A stretch of 64,000 bases of DNA, from positions 186,001-250,000 of the forward strand of contig NZ_SPPC01000006.1 of NCBI RefSeq assembly GCF_004570975.1. The letters are read 5' to 3'. Numbering within the stretch: position 1 is the first letter of the stretch; the number at the start of each line of letters is the position of its first letter. Made by a program: the position numbers and the translations under genes. The notes below the pieces were generated by a model that did not search any database, had not been told where the DNA came from, and saw only the letters and a program-made list of their open reading frames with translations. Origin of the DNA: Barnesiella sp. WM24 (GTDB taxonomy: Bacteria; Bacteroidota; Bacteroidia; Bacteroidales; Muribaculaceae). This document shows positions 54,449 through 62,895 of this stretch, piece after piece.

Positions 54449-57400
54449 ATGATAAATATGGTAGTCAAGTCGCGTTGTAGACAAGTTTGTGAACGTGTAC
54501 TTGTGGTTTTGGCATTGCTCGGATTTTCGGTTAGTGCTGTCGCCCAGAGTGATTACATCAAGGTTATGGTAGAAGTTCCCGGAACTTTAATGGAGAAGGT
54601 GATGGAGCTTGACGGCTCGCGTATAAACTCGCTTGCCGTTGAGGGTGCGCTTAATTCGGCTGACCTTGAATTTCTCGGTAACGGAACCGGGAAAATTTTG
54701 ACTGTCAGGAATCTTGACATGAGCAATGTTACAGTTGCCGCCGATGAAGGTCAGTATAAGGCATATACTCTAAGTGACTATTCAGGTGAAGTTCTGGGCA
54801 ACAAGATTATGAGGTTTTATCTGTCCGACAATCCACGTATTGAAACTGAAACCAAGGACATCGGCGCTATCGGCGGCATGAACATAATTGTCTCTGTCTA
54901 TGGAAATAATCTCGCCGGATTGTTTGCCGGTAACACGACATTGGAAAAAGTTGTCATGCCATCGTTTATCAAAGAAATCGGCACGGCTACTTTTTATGAA
55001 TGTACATCAATTAACGGGGTTGACATTCCGGAGCAAGTTACTAAAATAGCCGACAGGGCATTTTACCACGCAGAAAATCTCTCATCAGTTGTATTGCCTG
55101 AGGAGCTCACGTCAATAGGAGAGTCGGCATTCAATAAAACCGCCTTGACTTCCGTCATTCTGCCTCAGTCGGTGGAGTCGGTAGGAGATTATGCTTTTTT
55201 TAATGTGGCTTCATTGCGTCAGGTCAATTTATCGGGTGTATCATATATAGGCGCCGATTGTTTTGGAATGTGCAGCATTGAGGGGTGTGTGGATCTTTCA
55301 GGTGCTATAGATATCGGCTATGGGGCATTTTCAGGAAACGAAATAAATGAATTAAAATTTTCAGGGCGGCTGCGTTCGATTGGAGCCGGGGCGTTTAGCA
55401 AGCTTTTTTCTTTGACGGGTGTTGACTTGCCGGAAGGACTTGAATATATAGGCGGCAATGCATTTGAAAGATGTGAGAATCTTGCTTCGGTGACAATACC
55501 TTCTACATTGATTGATATAGGGTATCGCGCATTTTGGGGAACGCCTTGGGAAGATAATCTTAAAGGGGAGAATGGTGTCTTGTATATTGGCAATATTGCC
55601 TATAAATATGACTATGCATCGGTGATTGATGAAAAAGTGCTTACTTTTAAAGAGGGTACAAGGGTAATAGGTTCTTCCTTTGATCTTGACGAATATACCG
55701 TTAACGGTTATGCTCGTTATATAATCAATGAAATAAATTTCCCGTCTACGTTGAAGCGCATCAATGGCTCTTCAGATAACATCTCATTTGGCGTAAAATC
55801 GAACTGCGAGATACAATTACCCGACGGGTTGGAATATATAGGAGACCGGGCGTTTCAGAATAGCGCTATTTCGTTGGATGCTATACCGGAGTCGGTAACT
55901 TATATAGGAAATTATGCGTTTAACAAATGTGAGAATATTTTGGAAATGAACCTTGGCTTCTCTTCTGACTCCATTTATATAGGATATTTTGCATTTGAAG
56001 GGTGTAAGAATATTTCAGAAGTAAACCTCGGTCCGTCAATCAGGTATCTTGGATGCAGTAGCTTTGGGGGTTGTTCAGCATTGTCGGAGATTTCATATGA
56101 TTGCAATCCTGATAGTGTCGGCGGAAATGTGTTTTGGGGTACTTCTCCTTATCGTGTCAAGATTAGTCCTGAGGTGGTTGTGCTGAAAGAAGGTTTGTTT
56201 AATGGCTGTCACATGACCAAGCTGATATTTGAATCGGTTGAAAATAGAAAAGAGCTATTAAGTATAGAACCGGGTTGTTTCAGCAGTAGTAATCTTGTAA
56301 GTGTCACATTGCCTCCGATGGATTACTTTTCCGGATTCCGATGTGACAACCTCAAAGAGATAATTGTAGAGGGCGATTGTAATATTATTGATAATCCTGT
56401 GGGGACACATTCTCCTGGGACAAGTGACGATAATATAGAGTCGATAATTGTCAAAGGAAAAGTAGGCAAGATATGCGACAGGTCTTTTGGTCACCCAAGA
56501 TACATTAACGGGTCGGTAGTGGCTCCCGTAGGATGGTGCAGTCTTAAGCGTTTCTCTGCACAACAGTGTGATACTATTGGTAATCAGGCATTTTATTTGA
56601 ATCGTCAGCTTGAATCAGTGGATATTCCGGGTGGAATCAAGCATGTCGGTATTGAGGCATTTTATGAATGTGAGTCACTTTCCAATTTTCCGTTTAATGC
56701 TGAGATGAGTTTTGAAAAAGGATCATTTCAGAGTACTGCATTGTCAGAAGCTGTAATTGGAGACTGGTGTGAATCAATACCGGCAAGAGCGTTTTGTAAG
56801 TGCGAGTCGCTGAAGGCTATAACCGTTGCGCCTACTGTCACAGAAGTTGAGGATTATGCGTTTAGCGGATGCTTGATGCTTAACAATATTGACTTCAAAA
56901 ACATAAAATCTATAGGTGAACGTGCATTTAACAGCACCGCATTAACAACGATAGATCTTCCTGATGGATTATATAATCTTGGAGAAGGTGCATTCTATGG
57001 TGTGCGTGCAAGAGAGGTTTCTCTCCCGACAAGCCTTAAAAATATTCCTAAACATGCATTTATGGAAAGTCAGGGCGCAATATTTACCTGGCGAAGCTCC
57101 AATAATATGGTTAATGAGGATTATAATAGTGAGAATGCAATTGGTAACCATGCATTTGGTCTTTATATTGGCAATCTTGAAGAATTTGTCGTACCCGAGG
57201 GAATTAATGTTATTGACGGCTACGCTTTCCGTCAGGGCAAATTCAAAACAATTAGGCTCCCCTCAACATTGACTTCATTGAATGCGACTGCTTTTAATCA
57301 ATGCAAAAATATGCAAAGTATCTATTGCAATGCAGTTGAACCTCCGTATGTTACAGATGCGTATGATTTTATTCCTAATGAAATCCTCACTACATTTACC

Positions 57401-57949
57401 GGCACTGTGTACGTGCCTGCCGAGAGTGTGGCGAAATATCGTTATTCCAGTTTTTGGGGCCACTTTAACATAGAGCCGATATCGGTGGCGATTGAAAGCA
57501 TAAAGTTAAATCACAATGAAGTCACTATGCGTCCGGGTGATGAGTTGCAGCTTATCGCGGAAATCATGCCGTCTAATGCGACAAACCAATATCTTAACTG
57601 GTATAGCACCGATGAGAGTGTTGTGTCTGTAGACGGGTCGGGTAATATCGCAGCACTTTCATCGGGTGAGGCTGAGGTAATTGCAGTTACTACCGACGGC
57701 AGCGGACTTTTAGCTTACTGCTTTGTCAAGGTTGACGAAATCAACGGTATAGATATAGCGGAGAGCGGTGTTTTGAATGTAACCGTAGACGGGCATGACC
57801 TTATTGTGGAAAGCGATAATGACATTGTCGTAATCAATATGTCAGGTTTTGCAGTGTATTCAGGTCCGGCAACCCGAATCAGGACGTTACAAAGCGGTGT
57901 ATATTTTGTAAGGTCAGGTTGCCAAGTCTGCAAGGTTGTTGTCAAATGA
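54449..57949 (+). CDS. BspA-like leucine-rich-repeat surface protein
   Basis: 1166 residues with a signal peptide (about 1-33, ending SAVAQ). From about 140 to 1010 there are many 23-residue LRR_5/BspA-type repeats (pattern I-x-x-x-A-F-x-x-C-x-x-L-x-x-V-x-L-P-x-S-V; for example SIGESAFNKTALTSVILPQS). A bacterial Ig-like Big_2 domain follows (about 1013-1095, ITLNxxxxxxxPGxxxxL pattern). A Bacteroidetes C-terminal tail ends the protein (SGFAVYSGPATRIRTLQSGV, then CKVVVK). BspA proteins bind host matrix or other bacteria. Base composition is clearly more AT-rich than in the flanking housekeeping genes. It stands alone behind a long structured leader. Confidence 0.88.
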   Translation: MINMVVKSRCRQVCERVLVVLALLGFSVSAVAQSDYIKVMVEVPGTLMEKVMELDGSRINSLAVEGALNSADLEFLGNGTGKILTVRNLDMSNVTVAADEGQYKAYTLSDYSGEVLGNKIMRFYLSDNPRIETETKDIGAIGGMNIIVSVYGNNLAGLFAGNTTLEKVVMPSFIKEIGTATFYECTSINGVDIPEQVTKIADRAFYHAENLSSVVLPEELTSIGESAFNKTALTSVILPQSVESVGDYAFFNVASLRQVNLSGVSYIGADCFGMCSIEGCVDLSGAIDIGYGAFSGNEINELKFSGRLRSIGAGAFSKLFSLTGVDLPEGLEYIGGNAFERCENLASVTIPSTLIDIGYRAFWGTPWEDNLKGENGVLYIGNIAYKYDYASVIDEKVLTFKEGTRVIGSSFDLDEYTVNGYARYIINEINFPSTLKRINGSSDNISFGVKSNCEIQLPDGLEYIGDRAFQNSAISLDAIPESVTYIGNYAFNKCENILEMNLGFSSDSIYIGYFAFEGCKNISEVNLGPSIRYLGCSSFGGCSALSEISYDCNPDSVGGNVFWGTSPYRVKISPEVVVLKEGLFNGCHMTKLIFESVENRKELLSIEPGCFSSSNLVSVTLPPMDYFSGFRCDNLKEIIVEGDCNIIDNPVGTHSPGTSDDNIESIIVKGKVGKICDRSFGHPRYINGSVVAPVGWCSLKRFSAQQCDTIGNQAFYLNRQLESVDIPGGIKHVGIEAFYECESLSNFPFNAEMSFEKGSFQSTALSEAVIGDWCESIPARAFCKCESLKAITVAPTVTEVEDYAFSGCLMLNNIDFKNIKSIGERAFNSTALTTIDLPDGLYNLGEGAFYGVRAREVSLPTSLKNIPKHAFMESQGAIFTWRSSNNMVNEDYNSENAIGNHAFGLYIGNLEEFVVPEGINVIDGYAFRQGKFKTIRLPSTLTSLNATAFNQCKNMQSIYCNAVEPPYVTDAYDFIPNEILTTFTGTVYVPAESVAKYRYSSFWGHFNIEPISVAIESIKLNHNEVTMRPGDELQLIAEIMPSNATNQYLNWYSTDESVVSVDGSGNIAALSSGEAEVIAVTTDGSGLLAYCFVKVDEINGIDIAESGVLNVTVDGHDLIVESDNDIVVINMSGFAVYSGPATRIRTLQSGVYFVRSGCQVCKVVVK

Positions 57950-58036
57950 GCAATGTCGCTTAGACACCGGGATTTATTCCCCATAGGGGGGATGCAGTTG
58001 GCGATGTGAGGTTGCCCGGAGGGCATCATCTTTGTT

Positions 58037-58190
58037 TAGCCGTCGGTTGAGCGGAGCGATACCGATGGTAAGCAATCCAAGACGGCTTTGTTTCCGTAGG
58101 AATCATCTTGTATTGTCATTGATGATTCCTGCGGAAACATCTTCTTCTGTGCGGGTTTCCGGGGGTATCGCTGCGCTCAACCCCCGGCTA
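58037..58190. repeat. nested palindromic repeat element
   Basis: Outer arms 58037-58067 and 58159-58190 (core GGTTGAGCG, GCGATACC) form an imperfect inverted repeat. Inside them 58090-58107 and 58121-58138 form an 18-bp stem with one G-U mismatch and a 13-nt loop. Small GC hairpins flank it (58013-58024 and 58203-58214). With the heptamer repeat downstream it fills the gene-free stretch 57950-58373. It looks like a dispersed non-coding element of the genome. Confidence 0.7.
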
Positions 58191-58226
58191 CAAATGGATT
58201 ATCCCCTTGCGGGGAAGGGTTTCTTG

Positions 58227-58268
58227 GTTTTCGGTTTTCAGTTTTCAGTTTTCAGTTGTCGGTTGTCG
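58227..58268. repeat. heptamer tandem repeat
   Basis: Six consecutive copies of GTTTTCG/GTTTTCA/GTTGTCG, a slippage-prone minisatellite. Two copies of the same GTTGTCG/A heptamer occur at 54052-54065 on the other side of the LRR gene. Confidence 0.8.
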
Positions 58269-58328
58269 GTGTTGGGGGCAGGGGTGGGCGAGTGCGGTGA
58301 TAGTGACGGAAAGCTCGGAAAAAATGCG

Positions 58329-58336
58329 TAAATTTG
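58329..58336 (+). promoter_or_regulatory. -7 box of the ABC-F gene
   Basis: TAAATTTG, 37 nt before the ATG at 58374; no clear -33 TTG. Confidence 0.45.
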
Positions 58337-58373
58337 CAACAAAGATTGCTAAATTATATATCAGATTAAAACT

Positions 58374-59993
58374 ATGGTATCGATAGACGGACTAACTGTC
58401 GAATTTGGAGGGACGACCCTTTTCAAAGATGTGTCATTTGTCATTAACCCGAAGGACAGGATAGCCCTTATGGGTAAAAACGGGGCCGGTAAAAGTACGC
58501 TCTTGAAGATTCTTGCCGGTATACGTACACCTACACGCGGGTCGGTCTCAATCCCGAAAGACTGCAATGTCTGCTATCTGCCACAGCATATGATGACTGA
58601 GGACGGGCGCACGGTCTTTGAGGAGGCGTCGCTTGCGTTTGCCCACATCAAAGAGATGGAGGCGGAGATTGAGGCGATGAATAATGAGCTTGCCACGCGT
58701 ACCGACTATGAGAGCGATTCCTACATGGAGCTAATCGAGAAAGTGTCGGCGGTAAGCGAGAAATTCTATGCAATCGACATGACCCATTTTGAGGAGGATG
58801 TGGAAAAGACACTTCTCGGACTGGGCTTCGAGCGCAGTGACTTCAACCGCCCGACATCGGAGTTCTCGGGCGGCTGGCGCATGCGCATCGAACTGGCAAA
58901 GCTCCTTTTGCGCAAGCCTGACGTGTTGCTGCTTGACGAGCCGACCAATCATCTTGACATCGAATCAATCGGATGGCTGGAAGATTTTATAATCAACAGT
59001 CCTATGGCTGTCGTGGTGATCAGCCATGACCGTCGTTTTATCGACAATATCACCACCCGCACAATCGAGGTGACGCTTGGCAGAATATATGACTACAAGG
59101 CTCGTTACAGCCACTATCTGGAATTGCGTAAAGAACGCCGCCAACAGCAGCAGAAGCAATATGATGACCAGCAGAAACAGATAGCCGAGGCGCGCGAGTT
59201 TATCGAGCGGTTCAAGGGCACTTACTCGAAGACTTATCAGGTCCAGAGCAAGGTGAAATGGCTTGAAAAGCTTGAAATAGTAGAGGTCGATGAGGAAGAC
59301 ACGTCGGCATTGCGCCTGAAATTTCCGCCATGTCCGCGTAGCGGCAGTTATCCGGTGATAGCTGAAGGAGTAGGTAAAAGCTACGACGGGGTGCCGGTAT
59401 TTTCCAATGCCACATTTACCATCGAGCGCGGCGACAAAGTGGCATTTGCCGGCAGGAACGGTGAAGGAAAATCAACGATGGTGAAGGCGATAATGAATGA
59501 GATAAGCCATGACGGCACTCTTACTCTCGGCAATAACGTGAAGATTGGATATTTCGCTCAAAACAGTGCCGCGTTGCTTGACGAGAATCTTACCGTGTTC
59601 CAGACCATTGACGATATAGCCGTAGGCGATGTCAGATTGAAAATCCGCGACCTCCTGGGGGCATTCATGTTTGGAGGCGAGGAAAATCAGAAAAAGGTGA
59701 AGGTGCTTTCGGGCGGTGAAAGGGTGCGCCTTTGCATGATTAAGCTTTTGCTCGAACCGATAAATCTTCTCATCCTTGACGAGCCGACCAATCATCTTGA
59801 CCTCAAGACAAAAGATATATTGAAACAGGCGTTGCGCGATTTTGACGGCACACTCATCGTGGTAAGCCATGACCGCGATTTTCTTGACGGACTGGTGTCA
59901 AAGGTATATGAATTCGGAGGCGGTCGCGTAAGAGAACATCTTTGCGGCATCAACGAATTTCTTGAAAAGAAAAAGGCGGAGCAGCAGGCTTGA
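58374..59993 (+). CDS. ABC-F family ATPase
   Basis: 539 residues: two ATP-binding cassettes without membrane helices. First Walker A GKNGAGKST (about 35-43), signature EFSGGWRMR, Walker B DVLLLDEPTNHLD; second Walker A GRNGEGKST, signature LSGGERVRL and NLLILDEPTNHLD. The linker between them (about 230-310) is a charged helical pair with KTYQVQSKVKWLEKLE, the P-site tRNA-interacting region of ABC-F proteins. It likely acts on stalled ribosomes; the subclass (housekeeping or resistance type) cannot be fixed from the sequence by eye. Confidence 0.93.
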   Translation: MVSIDGLTVEFGGTTLFKDVSFVINPKDRIALMGKNGAGKSTLLKILAGIRTPTRGSVSIPKDCNVCYLPQHMMTEDGRTVFEEASLAFAHIKEMEAEIEAMNNELATRTDYESDSYMELIEKVSAVSEKFYAIDMTHFEEDVEKTLLGLGFERSDFNRPTSEFSGGWRMRIELAKLLLRKPDVLLLDEPTNHLDIESIGWLEDFIINSPMAVVVISHDRRFIDNITTRTIEVTLGRIYDYKARYSHYLELRKERRQQQQKQYDDQQKQIAEAREFIERFKGTYSKTYQVQSKVKWLEKLEIVEVDEEDTSALRLKFPPCPRSGSYPVIAEGVGKSYDGVPVFSNATFTIERGDKVAFAGRNGEGKSTMVKAIMNEISHDGTLTLGNNVKIGYFAQNSAALLDENLTVFQTIDDIAVGDVRLKIRDLLGAFMFGGEENQKKVKVLSGGERVRLCMIKLLLEPINLLILDEPTNHLDLKTKDILKQALRDFDGTLIVVSHDRDFLDGLVSKVYEFGGGRVREHLCGINEFLEKKKAEQQA

Positions 59994-60032
59994 CAAGCCC
60001 GTTGCTCCGCCTCGTGTAAAATATCGTCAGTC

Positions 60033-60821
60033 TCAGTCGATGTTTTTTACCACATTGTCAAGATGCCGCCAAAACTCATCCCATGTGGTGCAATACAGTA
60101 ACAGGTATGTGACAAATGAGATGGAGATTCCACACAAAATAGCGGCGAAGGGTGTGAAATAGGCAAACATATACAGGTATACAGCTTCTATCACTCCAAA
60201 GAGACCTATTGCCAGATATTTCATGATTTCATTCAACGACTTCCTTATTAATCTCAGTATTATTCCGAGGGCTATTAATATGACAGGAAGTATATAGTCG
60301 ATGGCGATAAACGAGGCGCGTCGCACTCCTCCTATGGCTTCGACATCAACCTGATTGGGGAAATAGCTGTCATTTACAAGCTGCGGTGAGATGAGCTTGT
60401 CGGCTGTCCACGCATTTTCCTGAATATAGAGAGCGTAATTCACGCCCCGGATAATGGTGACACAGCGCACAAAGGGGGTGCCTTTTTCGGTTTTGAAGTC
60501 ATATATCCTTCTCCTGCCGTTGACATCGCCATTCAGCTCAACATCCTCACGCGGTATGCCATAGCTCTCGTCAAAATTGTTGAGGTAGTTCCATGAGTAG
60601 GTCTCGTTTTTTGGATTAACTACCGAGTATACTGACAGCGTTCCCCCGTCGGGTAGATTGGCTTCCAGTTTTTTGTAGGCGACAGGTGATGACGCGGTAA
60701 TCTCTACATCGTCAGGGAGATTGAGGGTGACACGCGTAATCGAGTCGGTAAATGATATGGTGGCATGTGTGACGCCCCATGTCATCAGGATGAGCAAAAT
60801 GATTATAAGTCGGTGCTTCAT
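60033..60821 (-). CDS. hypothetical exported membrane protein (262 aa)
   Basis: Unrecognised. A signal peptide (1 to about 21, ending THA), an extracytoplasmic beta-rich domain of about 150 residues (ISFTDSITRVTLNLPDDVEI, YIQENAWTADKLISPQL), then three to four membrane helices (about 170-190, 203-240). It overlaps the upstream 401-residue gene by 4 nt (ATGA). Last gene of the CHASE2 operon. Confidence 0.7.
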   Translation of the reverse strand: MKHRLIIILLILMTWGVTHATISFTDSITRVTLNLPDDVEITASSPVAYKKLEANLPDGGTLSVYSVVNPKNETYSWNYLNNFDESYGIPREDVELNGDVNGRRRIYDFKTEKGTPFVRCVTIIRGVNYALYIQENAWTADKLISPQLVNDSYFPNQVDVEAIGGVRRASFIAIDYILPVILIALGIILRLIRKSLNEIMKYLAIGLFGVIEAVYLYMFAYFTPFAAILCGISISFVTYLLLYCTTWDEFWRHLDNVVKNID

Positions 60822-62023
60822 TTCTTTAATGATTCGTCAAACGATTCAAGTGTCTTTGTAATCATGTTGTCGTAGAGGTCGGTCACATTCAGGTTTTCTG
60901 CCTTATAGGTACATTTCGCGTCAAGCAGCCTGTCCCATAATATATTCTTCTCTCTGTTGACATAGTGATATATTGTCATTCTCACATCTATGCCCGGAAA
61001 ACTGCAATTGCTATACTCCGAGCCGCTCCATGTAAATGTGCGAGGGGTATTCTCGGTCTCTATCGTTACAAATATGTTGCCGGGCATCTTAACCGTGTCA
61101 AGATATTTTGATTCATAGGCGTCAAACGAGAACACCTCGCTACCCATGATTTCGGTAAAGAGAGCGTTGAGCTTACGGGTGACAATCGCCGACACGTCTT
61201 CGGGGGTTATTGAGGTTTCGATTTTCACATATTTGTTTTGGCGTAGTGCGCTAATCTGCTCGCGTATCTGTTGCGCCTGTGGATGATTGTCTCGTTGAGG
61301 TGACGCCCATGCGGCGGCAAGCGACTTGAGATAAGAGAGCTGGTCAGTGGTGTTTTCAAGATATGACATGAAAAATTTTATATTTGTGTCGTTCTGATAC
61401 CGTATGGTGGTCAAGAGTTGGATTATGAGCTTGACAAATGACGGTGAATATTTCTGTGAAAGCTGAGGTATCTTATCTTTGATATACTTGTCGATAGTCG
61501 CCGGGATAAGGGCTTTTGCTTTGTCGCGGCAGCTCACCCTGTCAGTGTAAAGGAAGTAGGCGACATCGCTGAATGTAGGGTCGCGCTTTATTTTCTGATA
61601 GAGGATATTGTCACGTATTGCACCTCCGAGGTAATAGGTTGCCACTGCCGATATGATAACGAATAGTACCACCCACACCCAGAACCAGCGGTAGAAAAAG
61701 TCACTGTAACGGCTTTCGGGCATCAAGCTCTGATATTCAAGAAGATATTCGTCTTTAATATCGTAGGCTTTGTCATGCTCGCTGTCGTATAACTTGATGC
61801 GGGGTGATGAAAAGTCGGGGTGATACCACACCGCCTCATATTGCGCTTCTGTCTTGCTGCCGTTTTTACCGGTATACAGATAGTTTTTCACGATAGGGTT
61901 TTCGACATGTTCATATTCCGGCGCACAGATTTTTTTGCTCAGAAACCATGAACCTGCACAGAGCGCCAGAAATATAATCCATAGCGCTGTGTCAAAAGTT
62001 GAATCAAATTTTTTGATAGTCAT
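60818..62023 (-). CDS. hypothetical membrane protein (401 aa)
   Basis: Unrecognised. Membrane helices near 12-30 and 110-135 enclose a short domain of about 75 residues; the remaining 260 residues are soluble and mostly helical, with a beta-rich segment (SYLENTTDQLSYLKSLAAA; FVTIETENTPRTFTWSGSEY). It lies 27 nt after the FecR-like gene and overlaps the next gene by 4 nt, so it is co-transcribed with both. Confidence 0.7.
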   Translation of the reverse strand: MTIKKFDSTFDTALWIIFLALCAGSWFLSKKICAPEYEHVENPIVKNYLYTGKNGSKTEAQYEAVWYHPDFSSPRIKLYDSEHDKAYDIKDEYLLEYQSLMPESRYSDFFYRWFWVWVVLFVIISAVATYYLGGAIRDNILYQKIKRDPTFSDVAYFLYTDRVSCRDKAKALIPATIDKYIKDKIPQLSQKYSPSFVKLIIQLLTTIRYQNDTNIKFFMSYLENTTDQLSYLKSLAAAWASPQRDNHPQAQQIREQISALRQNKYVKIETSITPEDVSAIVTRKLNALFTEIMGSEVFSFDAYESKYLDTVKMPGNIFVTIETENTPRTFTWSGSEYSNCSFPGIDVRMTIYHYVNREKNILWDRLLDAKCTYKAENLNVTDLYDNMITKTLESFDESLKK

Positions 62024-62049
62024 AATGATGTGGGTTTAAATAGGGGTGA

Positions 62050-62895
62050 TTAGATGCGGAGCAGGGAATAGAAGAAGTCGCCTCCCGAGGGCGCGGTGTT
62101 TCCACGAAGCAGCGAGCGGATGTCATCGGGTGTGAATTGCCGGTCGGAAGCTATCACGATATACCCCGCGGGTCGTTCAGGCAACAGGTAGCGGTAGTGA
62201 CCGATCACTGTTTCGCCCCGTGGATTGACAAGCGGATTTTCGTTGAAGTAAAAAGTTATGTCATCGCTGTCGGGGTTCTGGTCGATCACGTTGATGAAGA
62301 GGGGGATGTCAAGGGTGTTGAACACCGCGAAATTAAATGTCTCCCGCTCTCCGTCGATGTCGCGGCGAATGAGTATTATGTCGCTGTAGTCGTCATAAGC
62401 GGCATCGGCAGGGAGGTTGATGAGCTGTTGCAGATAGGGAGTGGCAAGATCCAGAGTCGCGAGGGCGCCGGTCTCGGAGTCGGTGTCGTGCATCGAGAGT
62501 CCTGTGTTGCCGAAGCGGGATTTTCCTGACGCCTTGTTTTCGCTTAATGATGTAAGTATGCGGGTGTTGGCTTTCCGTGTAATGTCGGAGGCATCGTTTA
62601 TGGCGGTTGATATGAGTGAGCTTACCTGCATTTCGCCTGACGACACTGAAGAATATATCCTTCGGGTGTCGGTGTCGAGTATCTCTACCGAGCCTCCTGC
62701 GGGTATGCGCAGCATGTCGGTAGGCTTGATTTCGGCACGCCGTTGCAGCAGAGTCCACGAGTTGCCGCTGCGCAGGGTTATGTCGCCTTTGACCCTGTAG
62801 ACTTTAAGCGCGGCGTCAAGAGAGGGTGACGTCGCTGTCATCATCAGCAGAATTGCGGAAAAGATTTTTAAAAGAGCATTTTGCATAAATTTCAT
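62050..62895 (-). CDS. exported FecR-like protein
   Basis: 281 residues with a signal peptide (about 1-27, ending LDA). Residues 30-100 resemble the FecR beta-domain (VYRVKGDITLRSGNSWTLL, then IPAGGSVEILDTDTRRIY). The second half (about 160-281) is a beta domain with FAVFNTLDIPLFINVIDQ and PERPAGYIVIASD, like the DUF4384-type domains that often accompany such proteins. The ATG at 62895 lies inside the end of the CHASE2 gene (80-nt overlap); an ATG at 62886 is possible too. It is a likely periplasmic partner of the CHASE2 protein. Confidence 0.65.
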   Translation of the reverse strand: MKFMQNALLKIFSAILLMMTATSPSLDAALKVYRVKGDITLRSGNSWTLLQRRAEIKPTDMLRIPAGGSVEILDTDTRRIYSSVSSGEMQVSSLISTAINDASDITRKANTRILTSLSENKASGKSRFGNTGLSMHDTDSETGALATLDLATPYLQQLINLPADAAYDDYSDIILIRRDIDGERETFNFAVFNTLDIPLFINVIDQNPDSDDITFYFNENPLVNPRGETVIGHYRYLLPERPAGYIVIASDRQFTPDDIRSLLRGNTAPSGGDFFYSLLRI

